This document shows, piece after piece, positions 32,201-42,974 of a stretch of DNA of 64,000 nt (positions are counted from its first letter, which is position 1; every line of letters starts with the position of its first letter). Location of the stretch: positions 21,967,384 to 22,031,383 of the forward strand of contig OX388317.1 of assembly GCA_947579605.1 (NCBI GenBank). The letters run 5' to 3'. Source of the stretch: Athripsodes cinereus. Lineage: Eukaryota > Arthropoda > Insecta > Trichoptera > Leptoceridae. Both the position numbers and the translations under genes were made by a program. The notes below the pieces were generated by a model. The model did no database searches. It was not told the DNA's origin and was given only the letters and a program-made list of their open reading frames with translations.

Positions 32201-32265
32201 TCAATGTCTTTAAATCTTATGTTAAGGAAAAAATGCTATCTTCTAACTCAGTATCCGTTCCCTAG
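29259..32265 (+). pseudogene. LINE-A ORF2 (APE endonuclease + reverse transcriptase), one frameshift
   Basis: The first frame (29259-30980) opens with a Ser/Pro-rich linker. The apurinic-type endonuclease follows from about residue 63 (LRVCHINAQSV, then LISESWLKPSLPS, RGGGVCIYLRED and GVIYCPP, then VMGDLNTCLL and the SHHDLLF end). Near 30785 the reading jumps to the next frame, which carries the RT domain: ADFRPISILPFFSKVIERL, LTLLDFSTAFNTVDFDLL (motif A), GVPQGGILSPLLFSIF, then YADD at 31398-31409 and the thumb and C-terminal tail FSVYGARCWNNLPSSHR, ending at 32265. The break sits in a run of eight T's (30785-30792); one extra T explains it. The protein nicks target DNA and copies the RNA there. 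Belongs to the jockey/CR1-type group by motif form. All catalytic motifs look intact, so only the shift disables it, unless it is an assembly error. Confidence 0.85.
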
Positions 32266-32573
32266 CCCCCCCCCCTCCTCTGATCCATAATCCCTACCAC
32301 ATGCTGGGTGTGTGTCACAAATATATTATTTTAAATTTTGTTTTTTTTTTCTTTTGTTGTGTTTTGATATTTTGTATGTTTTTTTTGTAAGTAAATCTGT
32401 TTTTACTAGTTTCATGTCAATGTGTCGTGGTTAGATGGAAGAAATCACTTTATAGTGATAATCTCGCCACTGCACATCGTCCTAGTTTCTAAAATTTTAT
32501 ATTATTTTGTTAACACTGTTATGTAATGATGATGTGCAAAAAGAATAAATAAATAAATAAATAAATAAATAAA
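32266..32573 (+). repeat. LINE-A 3' UTR and (AAAT)n tail
   Basis: Follows the ORF2 stop with a C-run (32268-32275), then TAGTGATAATCTCGCCACTG and AATGATGATGTGCAAAAAGA, ending in about six AAAT units at 32546-32573. Copies of the last 100 bp occur alone at 11296 and 21685, showing the family has moved by target-primed reverse transcription. Confidence 0.8.
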
Positions 32574-33046
32574 ATGAGTTCATATATATGTACAAGATCG
32601 GTTGCGACGTCTTCTATGTCCTGATTACATAATAACCAAAAATACTTATATAATTATCGAAATATTTAATAAAAACCAATTGCCGAACGTTCTTAAATTA
32701 GGTATATGTCACAAAAGATATTTGAGAATGCATTTATATCAACTTTCTTGATTCTTGTAAAGCACGTGTCCATCAAGAACATTGTCTGAATTAATTTAAA
32801 ATTAGTTAATTAATTGAGAATCTCAAACTTTACAAACCTGTTTTCTCTAAACTGTCAAATATGGACATATTGTGTATGCTGTGATTTAAATCATCGATAT
32901 TTTTAAAGTGCTTTCACACAACATATTTATAAGCGTTATTTCATATTGTTACGCATTTTGTTCAATTACAATTTTATCTGCAAAGCCATAATGTTTTTTT
33001 TATCGACCTAGAGTAATAAATATAAAGTAGGTACACTTTGTATATT
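32574..33046. other. Unassigned AT-rich DNA between two LINEs
   Basis: No ORF above 60 codons and no repeat match. Confidence 0.45.
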
Positions 33047-33603
33047 TATTTATTTATTTATACATAAATCCACGGCGTGAGCCTTTTACATGTTAAAATA
33101 TAAAACAAAAACAAACATAATTCTCATTTACAACACAGTTGGAACAGAACAACAACTGGCGAAGAAACAATACAATTGGAAATCAAACTATAACAATTAT
33201 AAAATGAGTCAAAACAAAACAATTAGAAAAGTCAAAACATTGTGGTGAGAGTTTAAACGTCAACAAAGGTTTGGTAAATGTCAAGAACAATTATTTTGAT
33301 ACAGTAAGGAGATGTCAAGTAGATAGAAGAAAAAAATTAATATATATGAATTGTAATAGATAATTAAAATGTCAAAAAAAAATTAATAAATAATTCAGCA
33401 AGATGTCAGAAATTAAATAGGTATATATCAATTATATAATAAATTGTCACTAGTAGATGAAGGAACAATAATACAAATGCAAAAATTCAAATTAATAGCC
33501 AAACATACTTCGAAATGCCCATTGTTAATTTAAACATTAAAACAATTTATAATGTCATGTTTATATTTAGGTAAACTGTCAGCAAAAATATCTGTATTAT
33601 CTC
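33047..33603 (-). repeat. LINE-B 3' UTR and tail
   Basis: Reverse strand. The tail is TATTTATTTATTTAT at 33047-33061, preceded (on the element's strand) by AAAAGGCTCACGCCGTGGAT. Between this and the ORF stop lies about 500 bp of AT-rich untranslated sequence. Confidence 0.7.
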
Positions 33604-34850
33604 CTACCAGGTTCCTAATCTATGAATTCTAACCATAGGAGAGAAAAATGAGTAATTATTCCTAGTGTTGTGTTCTCGAAATAACACTGTTTGTCTGGTA
33701 CTTCTGGTAGGTATGTTGAATTGAATCAGTTCAATTAAATCGGGACAATCTATTTCTCCATTGAGAAGCTTATGAAGAAAACAAAGATCAAACACTTTTC
33801 AACGGTTTTCTAAGCTGAGGAGTCGAAGCTCATTCATCAAAGCCGGGTAGTCAATATTTTCCACCGGTAACCCTAACTTATAGTTGATCAGCCTCAAGAA
33901 TTTTCTCTGTACTCTTTCCAAGCCACTGATGTGGTTATTATAATTTGGAGACCATATTACAGTGTTATACTCCAATAATGGCCTCATGAGAGAAACAAAA
34001 AGTAGTCTATAAGACTGAATCAAACGGAGATCAGTCACCAGTCTGAAAACAAACCCTAAAGTTCTCATGGCCTTACTGACAATTTCCTCAATATGTAAGT
34101 TGTAAGTCAGATCTTCAGAGAAGGTAATACCCAGATCTCTCAAATTTGAGACACACTCAAGTACCATACCATCTATGGTATAATTGTATGAAACTTTAGA
34201 TCTGGTCTTGTGAAATTGAATGACTTGACACTTGGCTATATTAAGGTAAAGTTTATTCTCTTTACACCAATTATTCAAATAATCAAGGTTCTGTTGTAGA
34301 ACTATACAATCATCTGTGTTTTTTATAGATTTATACAATTTCAAGTCGTCAGCGAATAGTAATACCTCAATGTCTCTGAAAATCTGAACTATATCATTTA
34401 TAAATATATTAAACAGCATTGGTCCTAAGTGCGATCCCTGCGGGACACCACTATATGCATATATTGCATCTGATATACAACTACCCATTCTTACTTTAAG
34501 AGTCCTATCACTTAAGTAACTTTCTAACCATCGATAAAAAATATCGTCGACTCCGTATCCACGTAACTTACGTAGTAGCATGTCATGTGACATCTTGTCA
34601 AAAGCTTTAGAGAAGTCAGTGTACACGGAATCGACTTGGCCTCTCATTGCAAGAGTATTCATAATATAATTTTGATATATGAGCAAGTAACTTTGAGTAG
34701 ACTTTTTGGGAACAAAACCGTGTTGAAGATTAGTAATTACATTATTGACCGGTTGTTTAATCTTCCCTACAATCAAAGACTCAAAAAGCTTAGGAATCGC
34801 GGACAAGATACATATGGGTCTGTAGTTTTTGACTTGACTGTTATCATGTA
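33604..34850 (-). pseudogene. LINE-B reverse transcriptase, 5'-truncated with one nonsense codon
   Basis: Read on the reverse strand, homology begins at VKNYRPICILSAIPKLFE (about 34846 down). The RT domain follows: THGFVP-like QHGFVPKKST, SVYTDFSKAFDKMSHDML (motif A), SGVPQGSHLGPMLFNIF, then FADD at 34345-34356 and the YLNIAKCQVI segment. The thumb region (LRDLGITFSEDL, LLEYNTVIWSP, LERVQRKFL) runs to LRLLSLENR. A TGA at about 33796-33798 then interrupts the frame, which continues unshifted as VFDLCFLHKLLNGEIDCPDL to a stop near 33604. The endonuclease half is missing, typical of an aborted insertion. The stop fits CGA to TGA. Jockey-group by motif form. Confidence 0.85.
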
Positions 34851-35394
34851 ATGTAAGTTATAATTATATTATTATGAATACCTACCTTTAAAGTCTTATT
34901 ACAGTTTAATAATTTATAATATCTTAATTATGTATAATGAGTATTAATTAACAACAATAATATAATACTTAATTATTATCTGGGCTATGGAGTGAGTTAA
35001 TAACTCATACTAAATTTAATCCGGATTATGATTAATTATAACCCTTACAATTTACACCAATTATTATTGTGTAATTCATTACTCAATCTCTTTAATAATG
35101 ACTACCTAACTAGCTTTAATAACCGCTTCAGTCAGGGAATATATAATAGTAATTAACCTAGAAAGTTTATTTTGGCATGTGTCATTTTGTGCAAAAGCAT
35201 TTTAAGAATCATAACAACTAACGAATTAACAACTCATCTGCTAAATGAGAAAGTAAGTAACGGAAAATATAAATAAATTTTAAAATAATATTTCGAAATG
35301 GTAATATCATGCATATTATTTTGATTTATATATTGTTGCGTTAAGGATTATCACATTTGTGAAAAAAAACATTATTTATTATAAAAGATGGCGA
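34851..35394. other. Unassigned AT-rich DNA
   Basis: Very AT-rich, with TAATTA-type words. No gene. Confidence 0.45.
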
Positions 35395-35618
35395 TAATGT
35401 GAACAACCAAATTTCCTGATGCCTTCATTATTTTTATCATAGGACATAATCGATTAGTAAGAGAGTTTTTACTTGTGGGAAATACATTGAGGGTATGTAT
35501 GAACGGATGAATTTTTCCTACTGCTTGGTTTTTTACATAAGTTGGAAGAAGGCGTCTCTTTTGACTCCGGGAATGGAGGAAGATGAGAGACATGGAGGAG
35601 CTGTATCGCACATTGTAG
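35395..35618 (+). pseudogene. Decayed LINE C-terminal tail
   Basis: The last frame reads REWRKMRDMEELYRTL before TAG at 35616-35618, preceded after an in-frame TGA by RRLF. Upstream, TATGAACGGATGAATTTTTC fits the ER(M/I)NFSP block of the same LINE tails. RTE-like. Confidence 0.6.
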
Positions 35619-36094
35619 TATAAATGGTGTATACGAATAGGACACTTAATGAACGAGAAGATTGCTGGTTTAGTAAATGTAGTTATGTAAGATATAAAAA
35701 CAAATACACATACCTATAAACTTACAAACGGACAATATTAATTATGCTAGATATAATTATGACACAGTTATACAAGTCTACAAGTCTGTTTTGTGACTGA
35801 ATATTTAGTTAGAGTGACAATAACGATTGCTTGTGTTTTTTCAGAAAGTTATGACAGAAGTTGAAGTATCACTAGACAGAACAGCTTTTGTTGTCATTCA
35901 TTCATTTAATAAATCTAAAATGACATAATTATAATATTTGTAAACATTGCTACGAACTTTGAATAAACACAGCAAGAAGTTAATCAATCTTATTTGATGA
36001 ATGTGACTATGTGTCTTCATATGTGTCAAAACAGACAGCGACCGCTCCAAAATAATTCACAAAAATAATGACAAATTAAACTCAAAGAAAGTTT
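35619..36094. other. Unassigned AT-rich DNA
   Basis: No recognised features. Confidence 0.4.
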
Positions 36095-36345
36095 TTATTT
36101 ATTTATTATTTACTATATTAAATGTTTTTCACTGATTATTATACACTTCCTTCTTACTATCCTGGTGGACGATAGAAGTACGGCCTTCTGCATGCTGTAT
36201 TTGAGCCTGTCATCTACTCCCAGTTTTCTGAGATTGTTTGACAGACTCTTAGGTATTAAACCATTCACAGATAACACTATAGGCACGATGATTGTGGTAG
36301 GTGTTCTCCACATATCTTTGATTTCGTGAGCAAGATATTTTATTA
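36095..36345 (-). pseudogene. R2/R4-like LINE 3' end (LINE-D), truncated
   Basis: The reverse frame reads AHEIKDMWRTPTTIIVPIVL, VNGLIPKSLSNNLRKLGVDD and AVLLSSTRIVRR, nearly identical to 62980-63170. It ends in a (TAAA)-rich tail at 36095-36118. The 5' side abuts a (TTA)n run at 36339-36356. It corresponds to the segment after the restriction-enzyme-like endonuclease core, so it has no catalytic residues. Confidence 0.8.
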
Positions 36346-36924
36346 TTATTATTATTACATTAAGGGAGTATTAGTTTTCGAATGGGTTCTTACAGTGAGA
36401 AGCCCAAAAAACTTTAGACTTACTGGATGACATGAGAATTGATGTTCATGAAATATCCAGCGAAGAGGTGGAAACCTCTTCCTTATTAAATACAATGATA
36501 ACAAGCAATTTTACAAAGAAAAAATCAATCTTATTAAATTACTGATACAAGTTAAACAGATAAATTATTATTCTTTCACGAGACCAAGTCCATTTCAGGA
36601 AATTTTCCAATTTAAATTCACCGTCATTCACCTCAGAAACATTTAATACATATAGGTATCTTAGAAGAAAGAAAATGCTTTTACAACTTGAATAACTCTA
36701 CCAATTAAACATATACCTTTACCCTAGGAGAGGCCTCAAAAATATTCAAAACATTTACCTGAATAGAAGAGAAATGCAAAATGAAGAGTTTGGAAACTCT
36801 ACCAATTAACGGAATTTTTTATCCTAGAAGAGCTCATGTCACAAAGATTTCTTATCAACACTTGAATAGAAAGAAAATTCTCATAAAACTTGGAAAACTC
36901 TAGCAACTAAACGAATATCTTTAT
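36346..36924. repeat. Degenerate approximately 110-bp tandem repeats
   Basis: AACTCTACCAATTAA(A/C) recurs at about 36704 and 36799 and, as AACTCTAGCAACTAAAC, at 36896. CTTGAATAGAA(A/G) and CCTAG(G/A)AGAG words recur in phase. About three diverged units lie within 36640-36924, and the array appears to resume after 37105. The first 300 bp hold nothing recognised. Confidence 0.5.
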
Positions 36925-37104
36925 TAATTTTATTTTCACTTAATGAGTAAAACTCCATTATTAAATTAAATATTTATAAGTAAAAACACTTTTAGAACAC
37001 ACAAAAACACAGAGTTTTAAATTAGTTTGTTGAAACATAATATGTAACTGTTTCAAAAAACAAATTTAAAACATAAAAGTGTTTTTACTTATGAATATCT
37101 TTAT
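36925..37104. mobile_element. Foldback family F2 copy inside the tandem array
   Basis: ATTTATAAGTAAAAACACTT (about 36968) is inverted at 37076-37094 as AAGTGTTTTTACTTATGAAT. The inner arms GTTTTAAATTAGTTTGTTGAAA / TTTCAAAAAACAAATTTAAAAC also pair. GAATATCTTTAT occurs on both sides (36913-36924 and 37093-37104), a possible target duplication that partly overlaps the arm. AATGAGTAAAACTCCATTAT links it to 14380-14400. Confidence 0.65.
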
Positions 37105-37884
37105 GCTAGCACTTCATAAATATTAAATACTCATATTTAAATAGAAGATTGAAACAAATTAATATTGATTAGAAGATCGTATTGCAGTACGAATGATTGC
37201 AATTGTAAAAAATGTAAGTATATTAAGTAAAAAGATCTAAGTATAACCGGTATAGGTATCGATGTGATCATATTACTCAATAATCCATTTAAATTCTTGA
37301 ATAAGTCTTGAATATCCATAGGTATAAATATTATTGATTACATTATTTAACCTCAGTTCAAGAAACCAATAGAGACAAAGGCAATATTTCACCGTCAATA
37401 CCAATCTTATACCTCGGGGGATTTTCAAGTAGAGAATGCCAGCGAATCCAGTGTAAATGTTTAAAATTAATTATACTTTGGAATCGAATTACCTTTCTGC
37501 CTTCTGGAATTACAAAATTACGCATTTATTTTCTAAGATATACATTTTTTCAGTCTTGAAATAACAGAGTTTTAATTTTATTACTTTTTTGTTCTCTCTT
37601 GTTAGAGACAGAAGAGATCTACCGAATATATATAATACCCTATTGCGTCAAAAGTTACAGAAAATTTACCCTACCAATCAGAAATAATGACTTAGATATC
37701 TATTTTTTCTTCGTGGACCTTCGCTAATTGTTAATTATATACAAGAGTTTTAAACTTGATTTTCATTCGTTTTGACAAAATTCTTTATCTGTTAATTTTA
37801 ACCTTTCGAAATGAATAATTAATTTTTATGAATAAGGAAGAAAATTCATTTAAAGATAAACCCAGGTAATTCTATCTATCTAAA
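37105..37884. other. Unassigned AT-rich DNA
   Basis: The start continues the tandem array (CATATTTAAATAGAAGATTG). The rest has no recognised features. Confidence 0.4.
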
Positions 37885-38030
37885 TTACTGCAGCATAACT
37901 CTCAAGCAGGGTAACCAGTGGAATTAATGTATGTAATTAACGGAGAAGTTCTCTCAAAACCATAAAAATAATACACTTAGGATAGGTGGCATACGTTATC
38001 GCTGAATTGAAATGGTGCAACACAGACCTT
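37885..38030 (-). repeat. SINE-like repeat family R, partial
   Basis: Reverse copy: GCAGGGTAACCAGTGGAATT, TTAGGATAGGTGGCATACGT and TATCGCTGAATTGAAATG. The head is missing. Confidence 0.5.
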
Positions 38031-38074
38031 GCCACACATGTTGGAGTGTCCATTGTGCCTTGTGATGTGAGAAG

Positions 38075-38170
38075 AGAAAATTCTCCAAAGAAATTTCTCG
38101 AGAACGAGAAATTTCTCCGAGAATTTCTCCTCTGATGGAAGAGAAATTTCTCTCCATAATTTTTCTTAGT
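38075..38170. repeat. GAGAAATTTCTC palindrome cluster
   Basis: Four to five overlapping copies of AGAAATTTCTC, interspersed with GAGAATTTCTCC and CTCGAGAACGAG, are packed into 90 bp. The same words reappear at about 38515-38555. Translated, they give ISLEN and EISR-type repeats, but there is no domain. Confidence 0.6.
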
Positions 38171-39257
38171 GGTATTATGACTTTTCGCCCAGTATACTTC
38201 GCAGTCAACCTGATAGATCCAAAAGTTTGTGGGCTTATTAAGGCCCTAATTAGAGGTTATTAACACTTTTTTCCATGTACGTACCTACAATTTTTTTTTA
38301 ACTTAAATATGGGCATGTGGGGTGTCAAACATCAAGATTTTTCATCAGTTATTAGCACTTTTTTCTATGTAGGTACCTAACATTTTTTTGTTTCCATAAT
38401 TAATTGTAGCCGTATTGGTGATAAATTGTCTCAACATTTGTACATTGTTATTGATTGATTGAATAAAGTATTTATTATTATTATACTGTTAAATAAAAAA
38501 TAATTTTTTTTTTGGTAAATTTCTCGAAAAATTATTTCTTGAGAATTTCACAACACTAATTGTGCCTTGTCGCATGCACTATGAAGGATATTTTTGACGC
38601 ATCTCCACGTGCTGTGCGTTTTGCACAGTACTGGAGATCTGTTTGATCGGTCCGATAAATAAATATATTGAAATAGTTATAATGTTCGTGATATTTTATG
38701 GACACCTACTTTTTATTGTGAAGATAAAACAATTTGATAATAGAAGTCGAACCACTGCACTTAATGGTTGGAATTCTCATAATCTGCAAAATACTAAATG
38801 TTTTCTATTCATGTTAATATAGTTCTAAATATCTTTAATTTATTGTAGGTATGTTCTAGAGCAATACTTGGATTACAAAATTCAACCTGAAGAAGTAATA
38901 TTTTTTTAAATAAAGTTTTAATTATATAACTTTCGAGAGTCACTGAAGGGCAATTTAACATCTGAATGGATTTTATATTTGAAGGTCAGAGTAAGGTACA
39001 CATAGCAATGACTTGAGTAGCATCGCTCTCAAACAAAATTATAAAAAAAATGTTATTTCGTCATAACAACTAATTATTTTTTGTTTTCAGTTTTACAAAG
39101 TCTCATAATAAGTTTATTTCTATACTTTAGAACAACAGAATACAATATTAATTAGAAGTTTTACAAAAAAATATATATAGGTATAGGTACGATAATATTC
39201 TTTAATTCAATAAGAAAAATGAGCAATTAATATTGAAGTTTGTCTGATTGTTTATTA
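38171..39257. other. Unassigned AT-rich DNA
   Basis: A GGTTATTAACACTTTTTTCC / AGTTATTAGCACTTTTTTCT pair about 90 bp apart (38254, 38345) suggests a short duplication. Otherwise nothing recognised. Confidence 0.4.
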
Positions 39258-39330
39258 CATCCAATTAGTTTGCTGGCTTCCCTACTAGTGGGATATGCTG
39301 TGACGGTTCAGTATTAGTAGCAGTTAATTT
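39258..39330 (+). repeat. SINE-like repeat family R, 3' end
   Basis: TTAGTTTGCTGGCTTCCCTA, CTAGTGGGATATGCTGTGAC and TATTAGTAGCAG match the end of family R. Confidence 0.6.
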
Positions 39331-39497
39331 AGTAAAACAAAAAAAGTAATGGTATGTAGGAAATCATATCATTGTTATAGTGAGAAAATAATATCTAATA
39401 TTTCATAAATAATTTCAAAATAATAGTTTGAAATTTAACTATTAATTCGTTTATTTATTTATTTACTGTACACAATTTATATTGAAATACATCTACT
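39331..39497 (-). repeat. Spacer with a reverse LINE tail
   Basis: CGTTTATTTATTTATTTACT and GTACACAATTTATATTGAAA (39450-39488) look like a reverse LINE 3' end of family T type. Confidence 0.4.
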
Positions 39498-39725
39498 ACT
39501 ATACAATCACGGCATATCTCACAAGTGGTAAAGCCAGCAGGCCAGCTACATGTAACAAACATGCAAGCTGATCTCTCCACGCGAATATCAAATAAAGACA
39601 TTCAAGTTGGTTAGCAAATCATATCGCTGAATTTAAGATGTAAAATTTCTTTATTTTTTCGAAATTCTGCCTTTTTAACGACACTCTAAAACTAACGGAT
39701 AAGAGTGAGGGACCAATTCTTTATT
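39498..39725 (-). repeat. SINE-like repeat family R, near full length
   Basis: Reverse copy from ACAATCACGGCATATCTCAC through GACATTCAAGTTGGTTAGCA, ATCGCTGAATTTAAGATGTA and ACTCTAAAACTAACGGATAA to GGGACCAATTCTTTA. Confidence 0.75.
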
Positions 39726-40504
39726 TGGCGGTTTACGGATCAGTAAAGAAACACCTTACTTTAATAAGTTCAATAAACATGTGGCAAGTTCATTTATTCA
39801 TTGATTTTTTTTTCAAATAAAGGACGCAATATCGTTAACATTTTATAAACTTCACAGCAATTTTCAGGTAGAAACATGTTCATTCATGGAAAATGTAGAA
39901 AAAAAATATATTTCATGATTGCGAAGTAAGGGTTATCCAAAAACGATATGGCCCTAAGTTTTGTCACCTTCACTGTTAAATAAATAAACAAAAAGCTTAA
40001 AAGCGCTGTAAACTTAAATTTGAAACATTTTCAATTTAATGATTTTCTAAAATACGAAGTCCGTGAGATTTAAAGTGGAAAGCTAATTTAAATAATATGA
40101 AAAGTGTTCTACCTATCTATCTATCCCAAATAAAGCGTTTTAAACTTGATCTAAATTAACAGGAAGCTCCCTTTAACGTAAGTTTAACAAAATGACGTGT
40201 AAATAAATTAAAACTCTTTCAAAAGTAATTAACATTTGATGAAATTTGTTTAACTTTGCAACACTAACATTTTACTTTCCGTCAATTATATCCTCTCGTT
40301 TAAATTCACCGTTAATGAAATCCTTTCGATTAAGAAGACCTTGCTTTTTAAAATATAAATTATCTTAAGCTAAGGCAATGCCTAAAATAATAGATTAATT
40401 TCTTAATAAATATTCATTTAGTTTCGATCAAGGAATAAGTATTCTACTCTTATACTCGTACGTAAGTTTTGTGTTTGTAAAAGAGATATTAACTCGCCCT
40501 CTGT
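39726..40504. other. Unassigned AT-rich DNA
   Basis: No gene or matched repeat. Confidence 0.4.
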
Positions 40505-40600
40505 ATATTGATTGTATTTAATTTGAATGTATACCTTTTATGTAATTGTTTTTAATCAATGTACAGTAAATAATGAATAAATAAATAATAAATAAATTAA
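40505..40600 (+). repeat. LINE tail family T, 3' end
   Basis: TTGAATGTATACCTTTTATG, TAATTGTTTTTAATCAATGT and AATGAATAAATAAATAATAA match the inverse of 26020-26100. Confidence 0.7.
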
Positions 40601-40604
40601 CTCC

Positions 40605-40738
40605 AGCGATGAGAAATGTCACCATTCCTGAAAGTCTTATTTTCTTATTGGTACACAGAAGACGACTTGCTTGTTTATAGGATGCAGTCAATCTAGTGAC
40701 TACTCTACTCATGTGAGATGTCGTAATAGGATAAAGTT
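40605..40738 (+). repeat. SINE-like repeat family R, 3' half
   Basis: CCAGCGATGAGAAATGTCAC, CCTGAAAGTCTTATTTTCTT, TTGCTTGTTTATAGGATGCA and TGTGAGATGTCGTAATAGG follow the family order. Confidence 0.6.
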
Positions 40739-40752
40739 ATATTTAAAAAAAA

Positions 40753-40907
40753 ACTGAGTTTGTTATAAACCCAAATACAACCTTATACACCTTTCACAAT
40801 AAGCTAAAGGCTTGTGTCGTGAAAGGAGAGTTTGTCGGTACCTGGGATCGAACCATGGACCCCCTATTCGCGAGACCGAGACTCTACTTCCAGGCTACCG
40901 ACGAACT
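40753..40907 (-). repeat. SINE1, reverse copy
   Basis: TTTGTTATAAACCCAAATAC, CTTTCACAATAAGCTAAAGG, the inverse B box GGGATCGAACCATGG and GGCTACCGACGAAC are present. Near full length. Its flanks share nothing with other SINE1 flanks. Confidence 0.85.
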
Positions 40908-41732
40908 CGTATTTGGAAAATGGATAAAATAATTAGGATTATAAGAGATAATAAGTAAAATATTAATTGACTCAAAACACAAGCATGCTTTCTTATTTTT
41001 TATCAATTTCAACTTAAGTTCTAATTTTGAATAATGTTTTGAAAAATTTGTCCAATTCTTTTTTTTTGTCTCACTACAAAATCTTCAAAGCAAAATATTT
41101 AGTTTCAGGCTAAACAATATTTTTGTCACAATTCATTTATAGTTTTTTTTATTAGATATAAATATTTACAATGTTTTCTCATAGATAATATATAAGATAA
41201 GTACTCACAGAAAATATTTCACGATTGGTTTTATCGATATTTTTGATCGCTTGGGCGTAACAGTTCAATTGTTCTGTGCCATTTAAGGAAGAATGGATAT
41301 ATACTCAAAGAAACCAATGATACCTACTATTTACAAAAGGCCACGCAAGGGCTAAAAGGTTATAGCTAAAATGCGCTGATTTTGCAACTTTCGGATTTCT
41401 TTTTTTCTCTTATTTTTATAAAAGTTTTTCTATCACAGAAGCGTGTATAAGATTTTAGGGAGTTAGTTTAGAATCACATGCATTGAATGAAAATACAACC
41501 TGTTTTTTTTTTTTTTTTTTCATATTTTCGAATCTCAGAATAAATTGCATGCATCGTCGCGAAATTAAGGATTATAGGTAATAAATTAACAAACGGAAAT
41601 TTATATTAGGACATGTTTTCTGAGAAAATTGGTACTGTGTTACTATAGTGTTAACATAAAGGTGAATAGTAAGGATATATAGAACTGGCGTTCTATCTAC
41701 TCTGTCTAGTTCACTTGAAATATGTAGTAAAG
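40908..41732. other. Unassigned AT-rich DNA
   Basis: A T-run (41504-41520) and nothing else recognised. Confidence 0.4.
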
Positions 41733-41740
41733 GTATAAAC

Positions 41741-41963
41741 CAGAGGCTCCCTAACTTATTTGGGCAGCGCCCCCTTTCCTACCAAAACATATTTCCGCCT
41801 CCCCCCCCGATTCTTTTTAAGGTTTTTTACGAGACTAGAACAGTACCTACCTATGAACGTTGTTTAGGTATGTGAATATCCCACTTTATCTCTAAATAAG
41901 GTCCACTACAGGTGGCCCGCGCCCCCCTATGAAGGTCTCCACCCTCCACTTTGAAAACCGCTG
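41741..41963. mobile_element. hAT-type MITE with 8-bp target duplication
   Basis: The 223-bp unit starts CAGAGGCTCCCTAACTTATT and ends ACTTTGAAAACCGCTG, whose inverse is CAGCGGTTTTCAAAGT. CAG(N)GG ends are typical of hAT elements. The flanks GTATAAAC (41733-41740) and GTATAGAC (41964-41971) agree at seven of eight positions, the target length used by hAT transposases. GCGCCCCC runs near both ends are inverted in context. No transposase. Confidence 0.75.
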
Positions 41964-41974
41964 GTATAGACAGA

Positions 41975-42330
41975 GAATATTCTACCCATCCTGAATATCT
42001 CATTTTTCACGCCACAGAGAATGGCGTCTCGTATATTTTTATTTATACCCCGTAGAGTCTCCGATATGGAATGGGTTTCCCACTTTTTTCTATAAGTTTT
42101 TGATTGCCCTGTAAAAGGCAGATGTCTATAAATCCCTTTGTATAATATATTCAACATCTCATGCCACCTATCCTGAACGTTTAAATTTATATTGGCAAGC
42201 AGAGGAAAATTTGCATGTTTGTTACAAGCAGTGCAGCTTTGGCTACCCCACTTGGTGGGAATGAACTGATGATATAAAATAAATCACACTATGTACACTT
42301 GCTACTCCAATCTCCTCTTGTGGGAGATGC
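41975..42330 (+). repeat. SINE-like repeat family R, two partial units
   Basis: First a middle piece (TCTACCCATCCTGAATATCT, GCCACAGAGAATGGCGTC), then a second unit from GGGTTTCCCACTTTTTTCTA through TGCCCTGTAAAAGGCAGATG, CCACCTATCCTGAACGTTTA and GGCTACCCCACTTGGTGGGA. Another end-like piece (ACTTGCTACTCCAATCTCCT) lies at 42297-42335. The unit boundaries are rearranged. Confidence 0.6.
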
Positions 42331-42410
42331 ATGACGCTACAGGAAATATCTAAATCAATACAAATTTCATTAATTGTATCGGCATTTACTTTGTAACACT
42401 TCATTTTAAA

Positions 42411-42545
42411 TTATCAAATAAAATAAAATAAATATTTATTATTTTTGTTTCGTGTTACTGTTGAGTAAGACTGTGCGTTAGTCTTACTCAACTTTAACAC
42501 GAAACAAAAATAATAAATATTTATTTTATTTTATTTGATAATTCA
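42411..42545. repeat. Near-perfect 135-bp hairpin
   Basis: ATTATCAAATAAAATAAAAT through TTTTTGTTTCGTGTTA is inverted as TAACACGAAACAAAAA through TTATTTTATTTGATAAT. The inner part AGTTGAGTAAGACT-like / AGTCTTACTCAACT also pairs, leaving a loop of about 7 bp. TCAATACAAATTT(C/T)ATTA flanks both sides (42356 and 42543). Confidence 0.85.
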
Positions 42546-42546
42546 A

Positions 42547-42974
42547 TACAAATTTTATTATAAAAAATATTAAACGTAGTTTTCGCATTCTACTAGATTT
42601 TCACACTGCGTGAGTGAAGATATTAGGAATGTAACTCAACAAACACCTCATCCACACAACCTCTAAATGTACTCGACATATGTCAAAAATATTTGTTAGA
42701 AACAGGAATTGGTAGGTACTCGTACTTACCACTACACATACACCTCTTCACATTCAAAATTTACTGTAGTTTAAAATGATTCCCACGAGGGGTATTTATT
42801 TTGCCGGCTGGTTGTTCAGGCTGTCCACTATGGCCTGCCCGTCAAGATAAAAATTTACAATTGTAGATAAATAGGAGTCCTTGACGCTTGGCTCTTATTG
42901 AAATATCCGAGTATGTAGAGGGTCCGACAAAAGACAAAAGTCGTTGACGTTATAAAGTCTCCAAACTGCAGGGC
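42547..42974. other. Unassigned DNA
   Basis: No gene or repeat recognised. Confidence 0.4.
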
